Positions 9,140-20,628 of a DNA stretch of 64,000 bases are shown here, piece after piece. The position numbers and the translations under genes were made by a program. This stretch comes from Argyresthia goedartella (taxonomy: Eukaryota; Arthropoda; Insecta; Lepidoptera; Argyresthiidae), in NCBI GenBank assembly GCA_949825045.1, contig OX463811.1, forward strand, positions 372,001-436,000. The letters run 5' to 3'. Position 1 is the stretch's first letter, and each line of letters opens with the position of its first letter. The notes below the pieces were generated by a model. That model ran no database searches. It saw nothing but the letters and a program-made list of their open reading frames with translations, and was not told the DNA's origin.

Positions 9140-10189
9140 TAATCATCTAACCTGTAACATGCTTTATAACAACATATGTTTTTGTAACAATGCCTTTACA
9201 TTTCTTCTCTGACAAATTTTACAATCGGTACTTATACTAAATAAGTACCGCTATGTAATACACTTTATTTTTAATAATAATCATACAATAACTTCTACGA
9301 AAGAGAGGGGGCCTGAAAGCCATGCCAGTAATTTAATTTGTTTACCCTCGAACAAAAAAATAAAAACCTTACTGCTTCAGTCGGTCAACTACGAACGAAC
9401 TTGCTACCTAACGTTGTTAACTACCTACAGAGCTCTTATCAGCAACTGATAACAACTCAGCGGCGCAGGTTATCTACCTCCACGAGGCTGGCTCTCAGTT
9501 GACTATGAGAGAAAGGTATTGTTTTTGTTGGACGGGTAAGAAATGTAATTTCCCATGCCCAGGAGTCAGACCTCCCTGCTATGTCCGGGACCCCACATAA
9601 TGAGCGGGCATCAGCTCGTGTGGTATACGGACTAAAAATAACCCCTGTGTTGAGTGAAGCAGTTATCGTGAGATGTTCCTACTAGCCATGGCCTCGGTAT
9701 ATGTTGAAGGGGTGACGCTATGTATGTATGTATTGTATGTATCTACGACATCCGTTTTTATTATTCTTTATTTCGTGTCTCTGTACAACGGGATCAGTGT
9801 GCACTGCTACATTTTATTACGGGGTCAACTGATCCCACGCGGGATCGGTGTGAACGAATCGTCGGGATCCGTATGAACTTTGATCTGATCCCGGGATCCG
9901 TATGAACTAACCCAGGCTTTTTACCTGCAGGTTGCCTATTTGGGCAATATATATATTATATATAGTGTGTATGATATACACAAGTTGATATGAGATAGTT
10001 AACTAAGTTTAAGGTAATACGAAAAAAAATTATTTTTTTCGAATCCATTCACTCCGCTATTAAGTCTTTTAAAGATTTGATTTTTGGGTTAACGTTTATT
10101 GAGTATTTGATTAAGATTCTCACTGAAGGAAAACGCGATTGGATGAAATTTTTTCGATAGAATTTAATATTCATATTCCTTTCATCACA
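9140..10189. other. Intergenic with short GGGATC repeats
   Basis: No supported gene. At 9795-9905 a motif of the form GGGATCsGTrTGAAC occurs several times, mixed with its complement GATCCC, probably a decayed inverted-repeat element. The rest shows nothing I recognise. Confidence 0.4.
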
Positions 10190-11375
10190 GATCACCTCCG
10201 CACCCTTAATCAAATCATAGAGAAGAGCAATGAATTTAATAAGACCCTCTTTATCTTGCTTTTGTCGACTATTCCAAGGCTTTTGACAGCATTACACATT
10301 CATCGATATTTTCTGCACTCCACAACCAAAATATCCATCACACTTACATTAGCATTCTGGAAAGTATTTACCAAAATAGTACAGCCGATAAAAAATTACA
10401 TCTAGCCGGACCATCATTCCCCATAGAGAAAGGCGTCAAACAGGGAGACCCGCTATCTCCGAAGCTGTTTACCTGCACCCTCGAGGAAGTCTTCAAGAAG
10501 CTGGCGGTCCCGTGGGCAGACCGAGGCATTGACGTTGGTGGCAGAAGACTTACTAACCTTCGCTTCGCCGACGATATTGTCCTGTTTGCCCCATCTGCAC
10601 CCCAGCTCCAGCGTATGTTACAGGAACTCAGCAATGCAAGCCTTGAGGTTGGACTGAAGATGAATCGTTTAAAAACCCAGCCCATGACTAACAGTGTCAA
10701 ACGTAGAAATCTAGGTCGAGGTAGATGGGCAGGAAATACATTATGTCGATGAGTACATTTACTTGGGCCAGATAGCCTCCTTCGAAAACAGGCAGGATAA
10801 AGAAATCGATAGACGCATTTCTAACGCCTGGAAGAGCTACTGGTCCATGAAGGAGCTTATGAAGGGTAACCTTCCGCTGACCCTCGAGCGCAAGCTCATC
10901 GACATGTGTATCCTGCCTATCCTAAAATACGGCGCTCAGTCATGGTCTTTGACCGAACTTCAGAAGTCCAAACTCAAGGTTTGCCAGCGAGCAATGGAGC
11001 GCAGCAACCTAAGTGTTCGTAGGACGGACCGCATAAGGAACACCACACTGCGCTCCTTAACTGGCATCGCTGATGTGGGTGCACAGACCGCTAAGCTAAA
11101 GTGGAACTGGGCCGGCCACGTAAGTCGCATGCACCCAGATAGATGGGCGAAAATCGCCACTAACTGGGTGCCACAGGACGGATACCGGCGTAGAGGCACA
11201 GATTACTAAATAGTTACGTAGAGGCCGGCCTAAACGGCAATGGCGGGACGACCTCGACAAGTTTTTGCCGGGGTGGCCGGAGGTGGCACAGACCAGGGAA
11301 GTGTGGACGAAAGAGGGGGAGGCCTTTGCCCAGCAGTGGGACACCTTAATGGCTAAATAAAAAAATAAAAATATA
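10190..11375 (+). pseudogene. RTE-like LINE, RT to C-terminus, frameshifted
   Basis: The fragment starts inside RT (DHLRTLNQIIEKS), shifts frame near 10258, then carries KGVKQGDPLSPKLF and the catalytic FADDIVLF at 10564-10575. A second frame break lies near 10700-10740. The next frame (10742-11209) holds the connection region with ILPILKYGAQSW and WAGHVSRM. The last piece (11223-11360) ends RQWRDDLDKF, WTKEGEAFAQQWD and a stop, which is the usual end of lepidopteran RTE-type LINEs. An A-rich tail follows (AATAAAAAAATAAAAA). The 5' half with the endonuclease is missing. At least three breaks make it a dead copy. A 3' stub of the same family is at 45108. Confidence 0.85.
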
Positions 11376-11394
11376 TCCTTTCATATTCATAATC

Positions 11395-11482
11395 TTAATA
11401 GTAACGTAACAAAACATTTTATGAGCAAAGGCGAGTTTATCTCTAAAGAGAGATTTCTACCAGCAAACCTAGGCAGGACAGG
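11395..11482 (+). repeat. Dispersed repeat (GCAAAGGCGAG ... AGCAAACCTAGG)
   Basis: A short block with AAAGGCGAGTTTATCTCTAA and CCAGCAAACCTAGG is repeated in diverged form at 63110-63175. Its class is unknown. Confidence 0.5.
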
Positions 11483-11587
11483 AAAAATTGTGCAACAGGA
11501 GAGTCCTAGTTACGTTTACCTACTACCTACCTAATTCTATCTACTTTAATTACGTTTTCGTAATACCGTAATAGGTAAGACCTCTAA

Positions 11588-12777
11588 TGCCCGGTTCCTA
11601 TATTTCAAAAACGATCCGTTTTAGTTACGAATGGTAGTTAATTCTACGAGGCGTAAGCTAAAACCGTTCCTATAACAAACGTCTCGTTATGCAACCAACC
11701 GACGGCTGGCTACTAACGGATGGGAGGGTTACCGGCAACGGAGCGTAAGCGTATTGCATGGAGATGTCAGTTGGTTGCGTTCCTATAAATATTTTAAACG
11801 TCAGTAGACTTTCCAGATAACTATTCGTAATGTCACTTGGTTACCCCTCAATTTCGGTCGGTTAAATTTTATATTTCACTGTTTTCGCTGTAATTTTGAA
11901 TTTATAATGATCAGTTCATCAGATAGTGATAGAGAATTGTTCGAAATTATATCGAACTCCAGCGAGACTGACTCAGCAGAAGATAATAGGCAAAACATGC
12001 AGCCCAGGACAGAACAAATGGGAGATCACTGAATAAGCCCCGTACCAACAACCATGACGGTCACGATCCTCAGCCATGAGGGAGCGACTAGAACGAAAGA
12101 ACCGACAGAAATATCCCTGAGTCTTAGCCCTGAATGAAGATTTAGGTACCGAGGCAAAAACGTTGCATGCCTACTAGGCGGCAGACAAATTTGTAGATAA
12201 ATCAAATGGGAAGATAATAGGTACTCACCGGCGTAATATACATTTCAAACCTGGTCGTTTGAAATGTATTATACACTTTGTATTTTTTGAAGAATTTGTC
12301 GACTAGAAGAAGACTCAAACTTTTTGCAGGATATATGTATACTTATTTCAATTGATGGATGTCAATGTCGAGTCAAATGTCTTTTTCGCGCGATGAACGT
12401 TCCGTCCTTGTTATGTTTTCTATGCATTCTATTAAGTTTGATAAGGAAAAAAATATGTCACGAAGATGCCTGCGTTCGTGTAGCTCTAATAAACATCATA
12501 AGTTTAGAGAACTCTAAGATCAATTCGTATGTAAATCTAATTTGTATCGGCTTGAACTTTATCTTATTACAAATTTCAATCCTGCATATAACGAAACGCA
12601 CATCTCTGAGTGAAGAGGGCGCGTCGGTATTTCAATGACATCTATGACCAACGGACGTCCGTAGGTAAAAGGTACAGAAAGTAAATTGTGGAACGGTATT
12701 AATGACTCGTAGTTGGTTAGGGAAAAACGGACAGTTACTTTTACGGATGACGATCCGTTAAATATAGGAACCGGGCA
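11588..12777. mobile_element. PIF/Harbinger-like element with TAA target duplication
   Basis: The left end TGCCCGGTTCCTATATTT is matched by its complement at the right end (AAATATAGGAACCGGGCA). The 3-bp flanks are TAA on both sides (11585-11587 and 12778-12780). Terminal inverted repeats plus a 3-bp TAA/TTA duplication are the signature of the PIF/Harbinger superfamily. At 1190 bp it is shorter than an autonomous copy, and no DDE transposase can be read. A short acidic/serine-rich frame near the left end may be a remnant. Confidence 0.8.
11907..12032 (+). pseudogene. Short Ser/Asp-rich ORF remnant inside the Harbinger-like element
   Basis: A 41-codon frame begins MISSSDSDRELFEI, continues SNSSETDSAEDN and stops at a TGA. 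Its acidic, serine-rich start could be the N-terminus of a decayed transposon protein. Downstream frames are broken. I cannot assign a domain. Confidence 0.3.
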
Positions 12778-12780
12778 TAA

Positions 12781-14253
12781 ATTGTTTTACTTTTCCTGTA
12801 ATTCTGAAATCCTAACTAATGTCATTGCGGAACTGCATTCAAAATGTGGATGGATGGATGGATGGAATACATAAGAATTCGTAACTCTCCTTGAAAATCT
12901 TTTGAACAAAATAGAGTAGTTTTATTTTTATGTTGTTTGGCGCCACGTTATTTTAGTTTGAGTCGAGCGCATTGTTTGCGCTCTCTTTCCTTTCTTATGA
13001 GAAAGTAATTAACGCTGTCACTTTCGTATACATACATTCGTATTCCTTTTATACAATTCTATGTTTGGTTCATTTAGGGGGGCCTTAACCTCAGTCGGGG
13101 GTCTGGGGGGGGAAGCTATGTGTCCGGCGGTTCAAGACGGCGGCGGCGGCGACGGCTGAGAGAAAGGTTCGGTTCTCAGAGATAATTGATAGGTGCGGCG
13201 CGGTGCGTGGGCTGACGTTGTCAAATCGCATATTTATTATTCAACGATCACGAAACTATATTTTGAGCTATTGCTTTAGAACGTTGATCAAACGTTGCTG
13301 ATCTTATCACTGTAGATATTCTAAATTGTTGCTATTGATTAGAGGACATGATATGCGCCCAACTTTATCATACCCAAGATCGACTGTTCACTGGTGAAAG
13401 CCTGTGCTTTCAACCAGTTCTACTTCTTGGCACTTAGTTAGCAAGTTGAACACTAGGTTATCTATCAACTTAGGTTCCTAAGCATTTTCAGTATGCGCCC
13501 CCCGCCTCACCTTCACGCCTAAACGCTGGCCCCCTGGCATACGATACGGTATTTGACTTCTAGTCAAAATAGATACTTTTTAGGAACTGTCAAAACGGTA
13601 ATGTTGTTCAAGAGTTCCATGAAATTCTAGCATGTGACGTCATAGTCAAATTCTGTCTTTTTAACACAAAATTGAGTTCATAAAATACAACTGCTGGAAA
13701 TATACAATTCTGATATTGTCAAACGTTTTTTGACGTGATAACGTCTTTAAAATCGTTTTAGTCGGGTGACATGTTCAGAAACTTGTGTCACACCAAAACC
13801 TCACGAGCGCGATCGCAGGTATGACGAGAGAGAGACGGACCGATCTCCCGTCTCATCTCGAGCGCTGCCAGTCATTCCGTGAAACTTGTCACGCGGAATC
13901 CTCACGAGCGGAGGCTGGCATAGCGTTCGAGTGAGTGGACCGATCTTCCGTCTCTCTCACTCTAGCGGCATACAAGCCCTTTATCACGTAAACATCTCGA
14001 TCGTAAACCTACTTTACAAACAACCATTTTTTTTAAATAGCTTCAGCTTGAGACACGTTACTAGATTTATTGGACTACCTGGTCAAATACCGTATTGTGA
14101 ATAGTTGAGTGAAGTTAAAAATATCACTATAGGTACAAAATGGGGAGACATAAGTGAGAGGAAAGCCTAGGCTTCTAGAATTGAGCACGGTCTAATTCAC
14201 ATGGTTAACATTTCAGTAAACAGTTGGTTTTAAAGGCCAAAGTCAAAATCAAA
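12781..14253. other. Intergenic, no gene; degenerate 100-bp duplication
   Basis: There is a short GGAT/TGGA run near 12850 and a G-rich tract near 13095-13115. Around 13799-13990 there are two diverged copies of a block containing CCTCACGAGCG and GGACCGATCTYCCGTCTC. No supported coding region. Confidence 0.4.
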
Positions 14254-15737
14254 GTTCTTTATTACTGGATGTAGATATTTACATATACCTACATATACTC
14301 TTTATTACTGGATGTAGATATTTACATATACAGTGGATTTCATTTATTACGACCTTGGTTGTAGCGACCATTTACCTATAGCGACGTTAAATCTAAGTCC
14401 CTTGAATTTAAAGCATACTTTAGTACAAAATTCATGTGGCTATGGCGACTTTGGATGTAACGCCGAGTTCGGGTGTAGCGACTGTTTTTAATGAATCATT
14501 TGTAACAAATTCCTAGAAATCCCATGCAGATATTGCGACCGGAGTCGGCCGCCAAAGACACAAAGATTTTTTTCTTTCACAAACATTTCTTATCTTTTGT
14601 TTACATCCATTGCACACAGATGGTCAGCAAGTGTGGAGACCTTTACCTTTTGTTTATAGATATCAACTAAGTAGGTAAGGGAAGCGTGTACGTTTCGGAG
14701 CTTTATATATTAAAATAAATTGAAGCAAACTAATATTACACATTTTTTTAAATGTACCGGTGAATAACTATGTGCAAATATTTTCAATAATAAATGAATA
14801 TAAACTACACATGTGTACGTGTCTGTATCTCTTTACCTTTGCCTGTAACGACTTCCGGATATAACGACGAAAATAGAGTGGTCCCTTCATTGTCGTTATA
14901 CCCGAATTCCACTGTACCTACATATACTCTTTATTACTGGATGTAGATATTTACATATACCTACATATACTCTTTATTACTGGATGTAGATATTTACATA
15001 TACCTACATATACTCTTTATTACTGGATGTAGATATTTACATATACCTACATATACTCTTTATTACTGGATGTAGATATTTACATATACCTACATATACT
15101 CTTTATTACTGGATGAAGATATTTACATATACCTACATATACTCTTTATTACTGGATGTAGATATTTACATATACCTACATATACTCTTTATTACTGGAT
15201 GTAGATATTTATATATACCTACATATTCTCTTTATTACTGGATGTAGATATTTACATATACCTACATATACTCTTTATTACTGGATGTAGATATTTACAT
15301 ATACCTACATATACTCTTTATTACTGGATGTAGATATTTACATATACCTACATATACTCTTTATTACTGGATGTAGATATTTACATATACCTACATATAC
15401 TCTTTACTACTGGATGTAGATATTTACATATACCTACATATACTCTTTATTACTGGATGTAGATATTTACATATACCTACATATACTCTTTATTACTGGA
15501 TGTAGATATTTACATATACCTACATATACTCTTTACTACTGGATGTAGATATTTACATATACCTACATATACTCTTTATTACTGGATGTAGATATTTACA
15601 TATACCTACATATACTCTTTACTACTGGATGTAGATATTTACATATACCTACATATACTCTTTATTACTGGATGTAGATATTTACATATACCTACATATA
15701 CTCTTTACTACTGGATGTAGATATTTACATATACCTA
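14254..15737 (+). repeat. 43-bp satellite derived from a LINE 3' tail
   Basis: Tandem 43-bp units contain CTTTATTACTGGATGTAG and ATATTTACATATACCTAC. They are nearly uniform, with a few ATTACTGG/CTACTGG variants towards the right. The reverse complement of the unit matches the 3' terminus of the LINE family at 52480-52520 and 55205-55245 (ATATGTAAATATCTACAGTA then AATAAAG). The array ends directly in further LINE 3' UTR sequence (15738 on), so it is an amplification of that LINE's terminal segment in place. It is interrupted by a MITE at 14331-14914. Confidence 0.92.
14331..14914. mobile_element. pogo/Tigger-like MITE inserted in the satellite
   Basis: The ends are CAGTGGATTTCATTTATTAC at the left and the complement of CAGTGGAATTCGGGTATAAC at the right. 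TA lies on both sides. Removing the 584-bp element restores an intact 43-bp satellite junction, which fixes its boundaries. CAGTGGA termini with internal TATAACGAC motifs and a TA duplication are typical of pogo/Tigger elements. Internal motifs such as GTAGCGAC and TAACGAC recur. No transposase frame. Confidence 0.85.
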
Positions 15738-16032
15738 GATAGAAACTTCAACAGATTGATATTTAGATCTCTTTTAAAAATAGCTTGTGCTTAACTAATA
15801 CAAATATTATAATATGAATTATCATAATTAATAAGCAGGAATAAATAATTACAAAATTATTAACAGCAAAGTCTTATGTAGACTTAGATTAACCCCATAC
15901 AGTTCCGTCATTTAAATAATATTGAACATTGTAATATCCCTTTTTTGACAAAGTCGCTTTAACATGCTTTTTAAATTTCTCAAATGGCAATTTCAAAATC
16001 TCCAGAGGTATCTTGTTGTAGTAGAGAATGTA
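15738..16032 (-). pseudogene. LINE 3' end (same family as 51765 and 53686)
   Basis: On the minus strand this holds the last codons of ORF2 (a match to LPFEQFKNHVKATLSKKGYY) and the 3' UTR with TAATACAAATATT and GCTTGTGCTTAAC blocks, aligning with 52150-52400. It is 5'-truncated at about 16032, and its 3' terminus has become the 43-bp satellite. Confidence 0.85.
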
Positions 16033-16945
16033 CTTAAAAAGTTAAACAAAGGGAGCCCTACATGGAACTGAAAATAAAAAAATGTTTTTTCATCAAAACC
16101 TGTATCTGTAGATAGATCTTTGAAAATGATGTTGAGGTTTTTGAAACCATTTTACTTCAAAGTAAATCGTTAAAGAGACAGACCCTTCTAAAGTGGAAAA
16201 ATGTGTGTGTCCCCTCTAACTTTCATAGAAAGAGAGTGAAAAATCTTCAAAAAATATATGCTGTGTATCTCAATACACACTTTCAATAATTTTGGATTGA
16301 TCAAAATAAAATCAGCAGTTTTTACAAGCTTTTATTTAGTTTCACCTGTCCCGTTGTCTGTCTGTCTGTCTGTCTGTAATCAAATCTTGCAAGTTAAATT
16401 TGATCCACTTCCCGGTTTCCGATTGAGCTGAAATTTTGCATGCATGTATAAATCTGATGACAATGCAATATTATTATGACATAGAGCTGATCTGATGATG
16501 GAGCTGGAAGGTGGCCATAGGAACTCAGTCATTAAACGACGCAACCTCATTGAGTTTGGGGTCGTTTAATTCGTCTTGACGGGTTCTTTTGACACTAGAT
16601 GGTAACCAGGGTCTGATGATGGAGCTGGAAGGTGGCCCATAGGAACGCCATAATTAAACGACGCAACCCCATCGAGTTTGGGCTCGTTTAATTTGTCTTG
16701 ACGAGTACTTTGACACTAGATGGTAACCAGGGTCTGATGATAGAGATGGAAGGTGGCCCATAATAAAATGAGCAGTTTTTAAGACATAAAACATTTATTA
16801 AAAACCGCAAAGTTAACTTTGTCATTCATACAAACACTATGAAAAACAAAGATACAACACAAACATCCAGTCACATAAAAAATTACTTGCTATAACGGAG
16901 CCCTTCAAGAGCGAGTCCGACTCGCACTTGGCCCCTTTTTTGTTA
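16033..16945 (+). repeat. Non-autonomous dispersed element with 121-bp internal repeats
   Basis: It contains a short GTCT run (16358-16378), then a 121-bp unit repeated 2.3 times (16491-16765) with GATGATGGAGCTGGAAGGTG. It closes with the GAGCGAGTCCGACTCGCACT end motif before a T-run. Each 121-bp unit carries an ATTAAACGAC ... GTCGTTTAAT inverted repeat. The family class is not clear to me, and no ORF is present. Confidence 0.65.
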
Positions 16946-17404
16946 TCCAATACCACGGTCCCATGTAACACCGTATCTGAACAGGGGCGATATCCTAAAA
17001 GTAGAAGGCCGTCTTAATTTGCACCTGGCAACCCCTCTTAGCACTGAAGTTTGGGACAAATACTCCGGTGGTTTTGTTTTTATATGTATTTTATGATATG
17101 ATAAGATGGCGTGACGACAGGGCGGCAGGTGGCGGCAGAGTCAGAGCTGGTGCAGTCCTTTACCTGTTCCACACCACAGAACTGCAGCATTTTGCCGTAA
17201 CTTTCGGTATATGGCAACAAAACGCCGATGGAACACTACCACCGCCTATCTGGAATTTAAATACAAAATCATCCTGTAAATTACAGTACCGGTTGCATCT
17301 CTTACAGTTGCAGAGGGCGGACGGTTATTTCGGGCACAGCATTCGGGTAGAGGGGTTAAATTTCGGTCGGAACATGAGCTAGTAACTTATCACTTATCAC
17401 TGAT
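16946..17404. other. Intergenic, nothing recognised
   Basis: A 104-codon open frame (17068-17382) has no recognisable domain and I do not support it as a gene. Confidence 0.4.
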
Positions 17405-18442
17405 AATTCACCGAGCGAGCGAAGCGAGCGAAGGGCTCCATTTTGACAAGATAGGAGGCCGATTTTGCTTCCGTCTGTCTCTATACGTATCTGTCAGTTT
17501 CGGTCTAGATTTCAAGCAATCCTCACAAAACTTGGCACACGTGCTCCTTGGATTAAAAGTTTTTTTTTGTCGAGAGATTTTCTCGATTTCCCCCGGGGGA
17601 GGGGGGGGGGGAGTTATGACGTTATTAATTTTATCTACACACGTATCATAAACCCTCTTTACTGCGTACCGCGTACCAAAACCGCACGTTACGATCATCA
17701 TAATGTTAAACTACTTGGTAAAAACTCATTTCTTATCTGAAAAATTACACATAATGACCATAATGTGTCATTTTTCTACATATTATGACATTCAAATTTC
17801 GAACGCCGACGCCCGCCTGTGTGTAGTTGGTACTACAGAACAAGCTAAACAACTGCAGAGCCACAATGCCGGTCAAACATGCGGTTCCTGAAAACACAGA
17901 GAGCTTATGATATGTGTGTAGATAAACTAGTGTATGTAACTGTACATAATTAGGCATTAAAACTCTCGAGTGATATTATTATGAATAAACACACTCTCGA
18001 GTATTAATGCCCTCCATTATGTAGCAGTCACATAAACTAGTATTTTGTATGTTTTTTTTTTCTTTTTTTTTCTGAAACCTATCGTGTGGTGTATCAAATT
18101 AAAGGACTTCATGAGCCGGTTCTAAAAATACACTACTGCTACACAATTACCTTTCGTCCGCCTGTTCTCTAAGAATCCATGAAATATTTCCAAAACATAC
18201 CAAGTTTGGGCTCCTCGAAGTAGGAGACGGATTAGTAAACAGGATCTATACAGACCATGAGAGTGAGTGAAATAGACTATAACTATTTTCGTGAAAGTTC
18301 AATAGATTCTAAATTGCAAAATGTAGTTTACAAAGTTATTGGTGCGGCTACTTTACTACTTGATTTTGATTGAATCTAAAATACTTACCTATAAATTGGT
18401 TCACAGTCCCCCAGTTGTTAGCGAGCTCTACTGCCCACAGGG
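17405..18442 (+). repeat. Dispersed element, split by a double-hairpin MITE
   Basis: The outer parts (17405-17625 and 18043-18442) match, in the opposite orientation, a single continuous element at 61885-62530. Shared blocks include GATAGGAGGCCGATTTTGCT, AAAACTTGGCACACGTG, ATCAAATTAAA and GGAGACGGATTAGTAAA. The continuity of the other copy shows that the segment between is an insertion. No coding capacity. Confidence 0.75.
17626..18042 (-). mobile_element. Double-hairpin MITE, copy 1
   Basis: It is the same element as at 19167-19676 and 47128-47576, in reverse orientation. It contains the TTATCTACACACGTATCATA end, the palindrome around TACACATAATGACCATAATG, and the CTCGAG-bearing inverted repeat. 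It sits inside another dispersed element, which defines its limits. Confidence 0.8.
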
Positions 18443-19049
18443 CTACAAGTTTACTATGTTAATTTATTTCCAAATTATAATTGTCATTTTGTCCGAGATC
18501 CTGCGTTATTTTCCTGCTTTTGAATATTTTTTCAGTATCTTATAAGTTCTGTTTATTTTATGTATACTCTTCAGAGCACAACACATACAATACAGACGAC
18601 CGACGGCGGCGGCCAGGGAAATACAAATGAAAACCCACGCACATACACGTGCGAGCTTATATCGTTTAGAAGTGTTTAGTGTGGAACAGACAATTCCCGC
18701 GCGGAAGCTTCCATGTAAAATGGTTCTGGCGGAATTACCAGCGTTGTAGATATCTGCAGCATGTGCTTGCTGAGCCAGGGCCTTGTAGATATCTGCAGCA
18801 TGTGCTTGCTGAGCCAGGGCCAGGGCCTATTCACGGGGCCTTTTAGTTTGTGAAGACAGTAGCTTACTGATACGTTGTGATTTGTGTTAAAAAATGTATT
18901 TGTGTGTATTTTAACAGTGAATCAATGGGTTATCTATCTATCTCTCTGATCTAAATAGGATTCAGGACATCTGGGAATGAATAACTAAACGGATGCAAAG
19001 TATGAAATCAACTTTAGAAAAGGGAAATATTAAACTGCACTTAATACTG
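18443..19049. other. Intergenic with a 39-bp tandem duplication
   Basis: At 18744-18825 a 39-bp unit containing TTGTAGATATCTGCAGCATG is present twice head to tail. No gene is recognised. Confidence 0.6.
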
Positions 19050-19166
19050 ATTTGCACAGCAAATATAAGGGCAAAATGCTGCGGTAGCTTAGGTGAAGGG
19101 TAAAGTGGGCGAAGGGAAGCTCTTTTTATCCTTCGTCTTAGGTTGAATATGCAAGAACAACAAAAT
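19050..19166 (+). repeat. Dispersed 'CTGCGGTAGCTTAGG' module, left half
   Basis: It matches 7160-7258 (AAATGCTGCGGTAGC, TAGGTGAAGGGT, CTTTTTATCCTTCG). The palindromic right end resumes at 19677 after the MITE, so the module was interrupted by that MITE. Confidence 0.7.
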
Positions 19167-19676
19167 AGTAGTTTATGTGACTGCTACATAATGGAGGGCA
19201 TCAAAACTCGAGAGTGGGTTTATGAAACGAGCCGCAGGCGAGTTTCATAATAATATCACTCGAGAGTTTTAATTCCTAATTATGTACAGTTACATACACT
19301 GGTTTATCTACACACATATCATAAGCTCTCTTTGATGTGTTCAAGGACCGCATGTTTGACCGGCATTGTGGCTCTGCAGTGGTTTAGTTTGTTCTTTAGT
19401 ACCTACCAACTTCACGCAGCGGGCGTCGGCGTTCGAAATTTGAATGTCAGTTCAGTACCTACCAACTTCACAGACAAACTAGGGGCGGCACGCAAGCGGG
19501 CGTCGGCGTTCGAAATTTGAATGTCATAACATGTAGGAAAATTACACATTATGGTCATAATGTGTAATTTTTCAGATAAGAAATGAGTTTTTACCAAGTA
19601 GTTTAACATTATGCTGAACGTAACGTGCGGTTTTTGAACGCAGTAAAGAGGGTTTATGATACGTGTGTAGATAAAA
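19167..19676 (+). mobile_element. Double-hairpin MITE, copy 2
   Basis: Module 1 is an inverted repeat of about 40 bp (AGTTTATGTGACTGCTACAT against its diverged complement at 19280-19300) around a CTCGAG core. Module 2 has TTTATCTACACACATATCAT facing its complement at the right end. Between them lies the palindrome ATTACACATTATGG-TCATAATGTGTAAT. A 60-bp internal block (GTACCTACCAACTTCAC to GAAATTTGAATGTCA) is duplicated in this copy only. No coding capacity. Confidence 0.85.
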
Positions 19677-20087
19677 TACTTAAAACATAAACTTGAGTAC
19701 ACATATTTAAAATATTTAAAACATAAAAATTTTTGTTGCTGATCCTTTTTGCTGTGCAAGTCAGTATTTTTGATGTGCGATTAAATACTAGTCTTTAGAA
19801 AATACTTAATTAAAAACACCGGTTTGCCGGGATTGCGTAGCTATTCGGGTGCATGTATTATTTTACTCAAAGTAAAATTCTAATTCCCGATATAAATTAC
19901 GTCGAGAGGAGGTCCAATGAGTGTGAGTAAAAAAAACATAAATTAAAATTAATATTTTAAATAATATTTGTATTTTCAATTTTATCCTGTTTGGGCACAA
20001 ATATTAGCATTATTAATACCATAGCATAACATAGTCTGTTGACTTATCCTGGCGTACCAATTACATAACAATGTAAGATAGAAATAT
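19677..20087. other. Intergenic, AT-rich
   Basis: The first 60 bases continue the dispersed module interrupted by the MITE. The rest shows nothing recognised and forms the left flank of Gypsy element 1. Confidence 0.4.
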
Positions 20088-20428
20088 AGTGTTGCGCCGG
20101 TAGGTTAGGTCAAAAACTTTGAACGTCAATTTCAGTGCTTTAGAGGCGTTTTCAGCAGGCTGAAAAGTCATTTCAGGCCGTTTCAGAAGTTGCTCTATCA
20201 CATATGTAAAAATCGAATTTTCACCCAAGTTGCCGTCGTTTTCAGGCGCCTGAAACATGTTTTCAGCCCGTTTCAGGGCACCCTCTATCAGATGACGCCA
20301 TAACCTGAAAACCCGTTTTCAGGCGTTTTCAGGACCCCTTATGGGCCTCTGAAGCACAAATCGTTATATGGCAAAATATCCGGTAGGAGTGACAGAGATA
20401 GCACTACTAGAAAGAGATAGCTATACTC

Positions 20429-20588
20429 GGAACATTCGAGAAGTGTGTGACAGAGATAGGGCTACTAGCAAGAGATAGCTATACTCGGAACATTCGAGAA
20501 GGGAGTGACAGAGAGTGCACCATTAGAGAGAGACATATATGGTCTCGAATGTTCTCGGCCCCCACGCTGGTCCTTACTAGAATATTCG
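20429..20588 (+). promoter_or_regulatory. Cluster of heat-shock-element-like sites, Gypsy 1 5' LTR
   Basis: Two copies of GGAACATTCGAGAAG (20429-20443 and 20487-20501) each fit the HSF consensus nGAAnnTTCnnGAAn with all three pentamers perfect. A reverse-oriented site TCTCGAATGTTCTCGG (20543-20558) has two perfect and one partial pentamer. A fourth, AGAATATTCG, lies at 20579-20588. All are within about 200 bp upstream of the TATA box. Confidence 0.75.
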
Positions 20589-20628
20589 CGATATGTGTGG
20601 ACAATGTGTCCAGAGCGGCTCCTCGAGA

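Noticed and set aside
12324..12638. A 104-codon open frame in the Harbinger-like element
   Set aside because: No similarity to transposase or Myb-like domains that I can see, hydrophobic and AT-driven.
14254..15737. CRISPR-like array of regular repeats
   Set aside because: The 43-bp units are contiguous with no spacers, and this is eukaryotic DNA. It is a satellite derived from a LINE end.
17068..17382. A 104-codon open frame
   Set aside because: No recognisable domain, no upstream promoter or splice signals, and surrounded by repeats.
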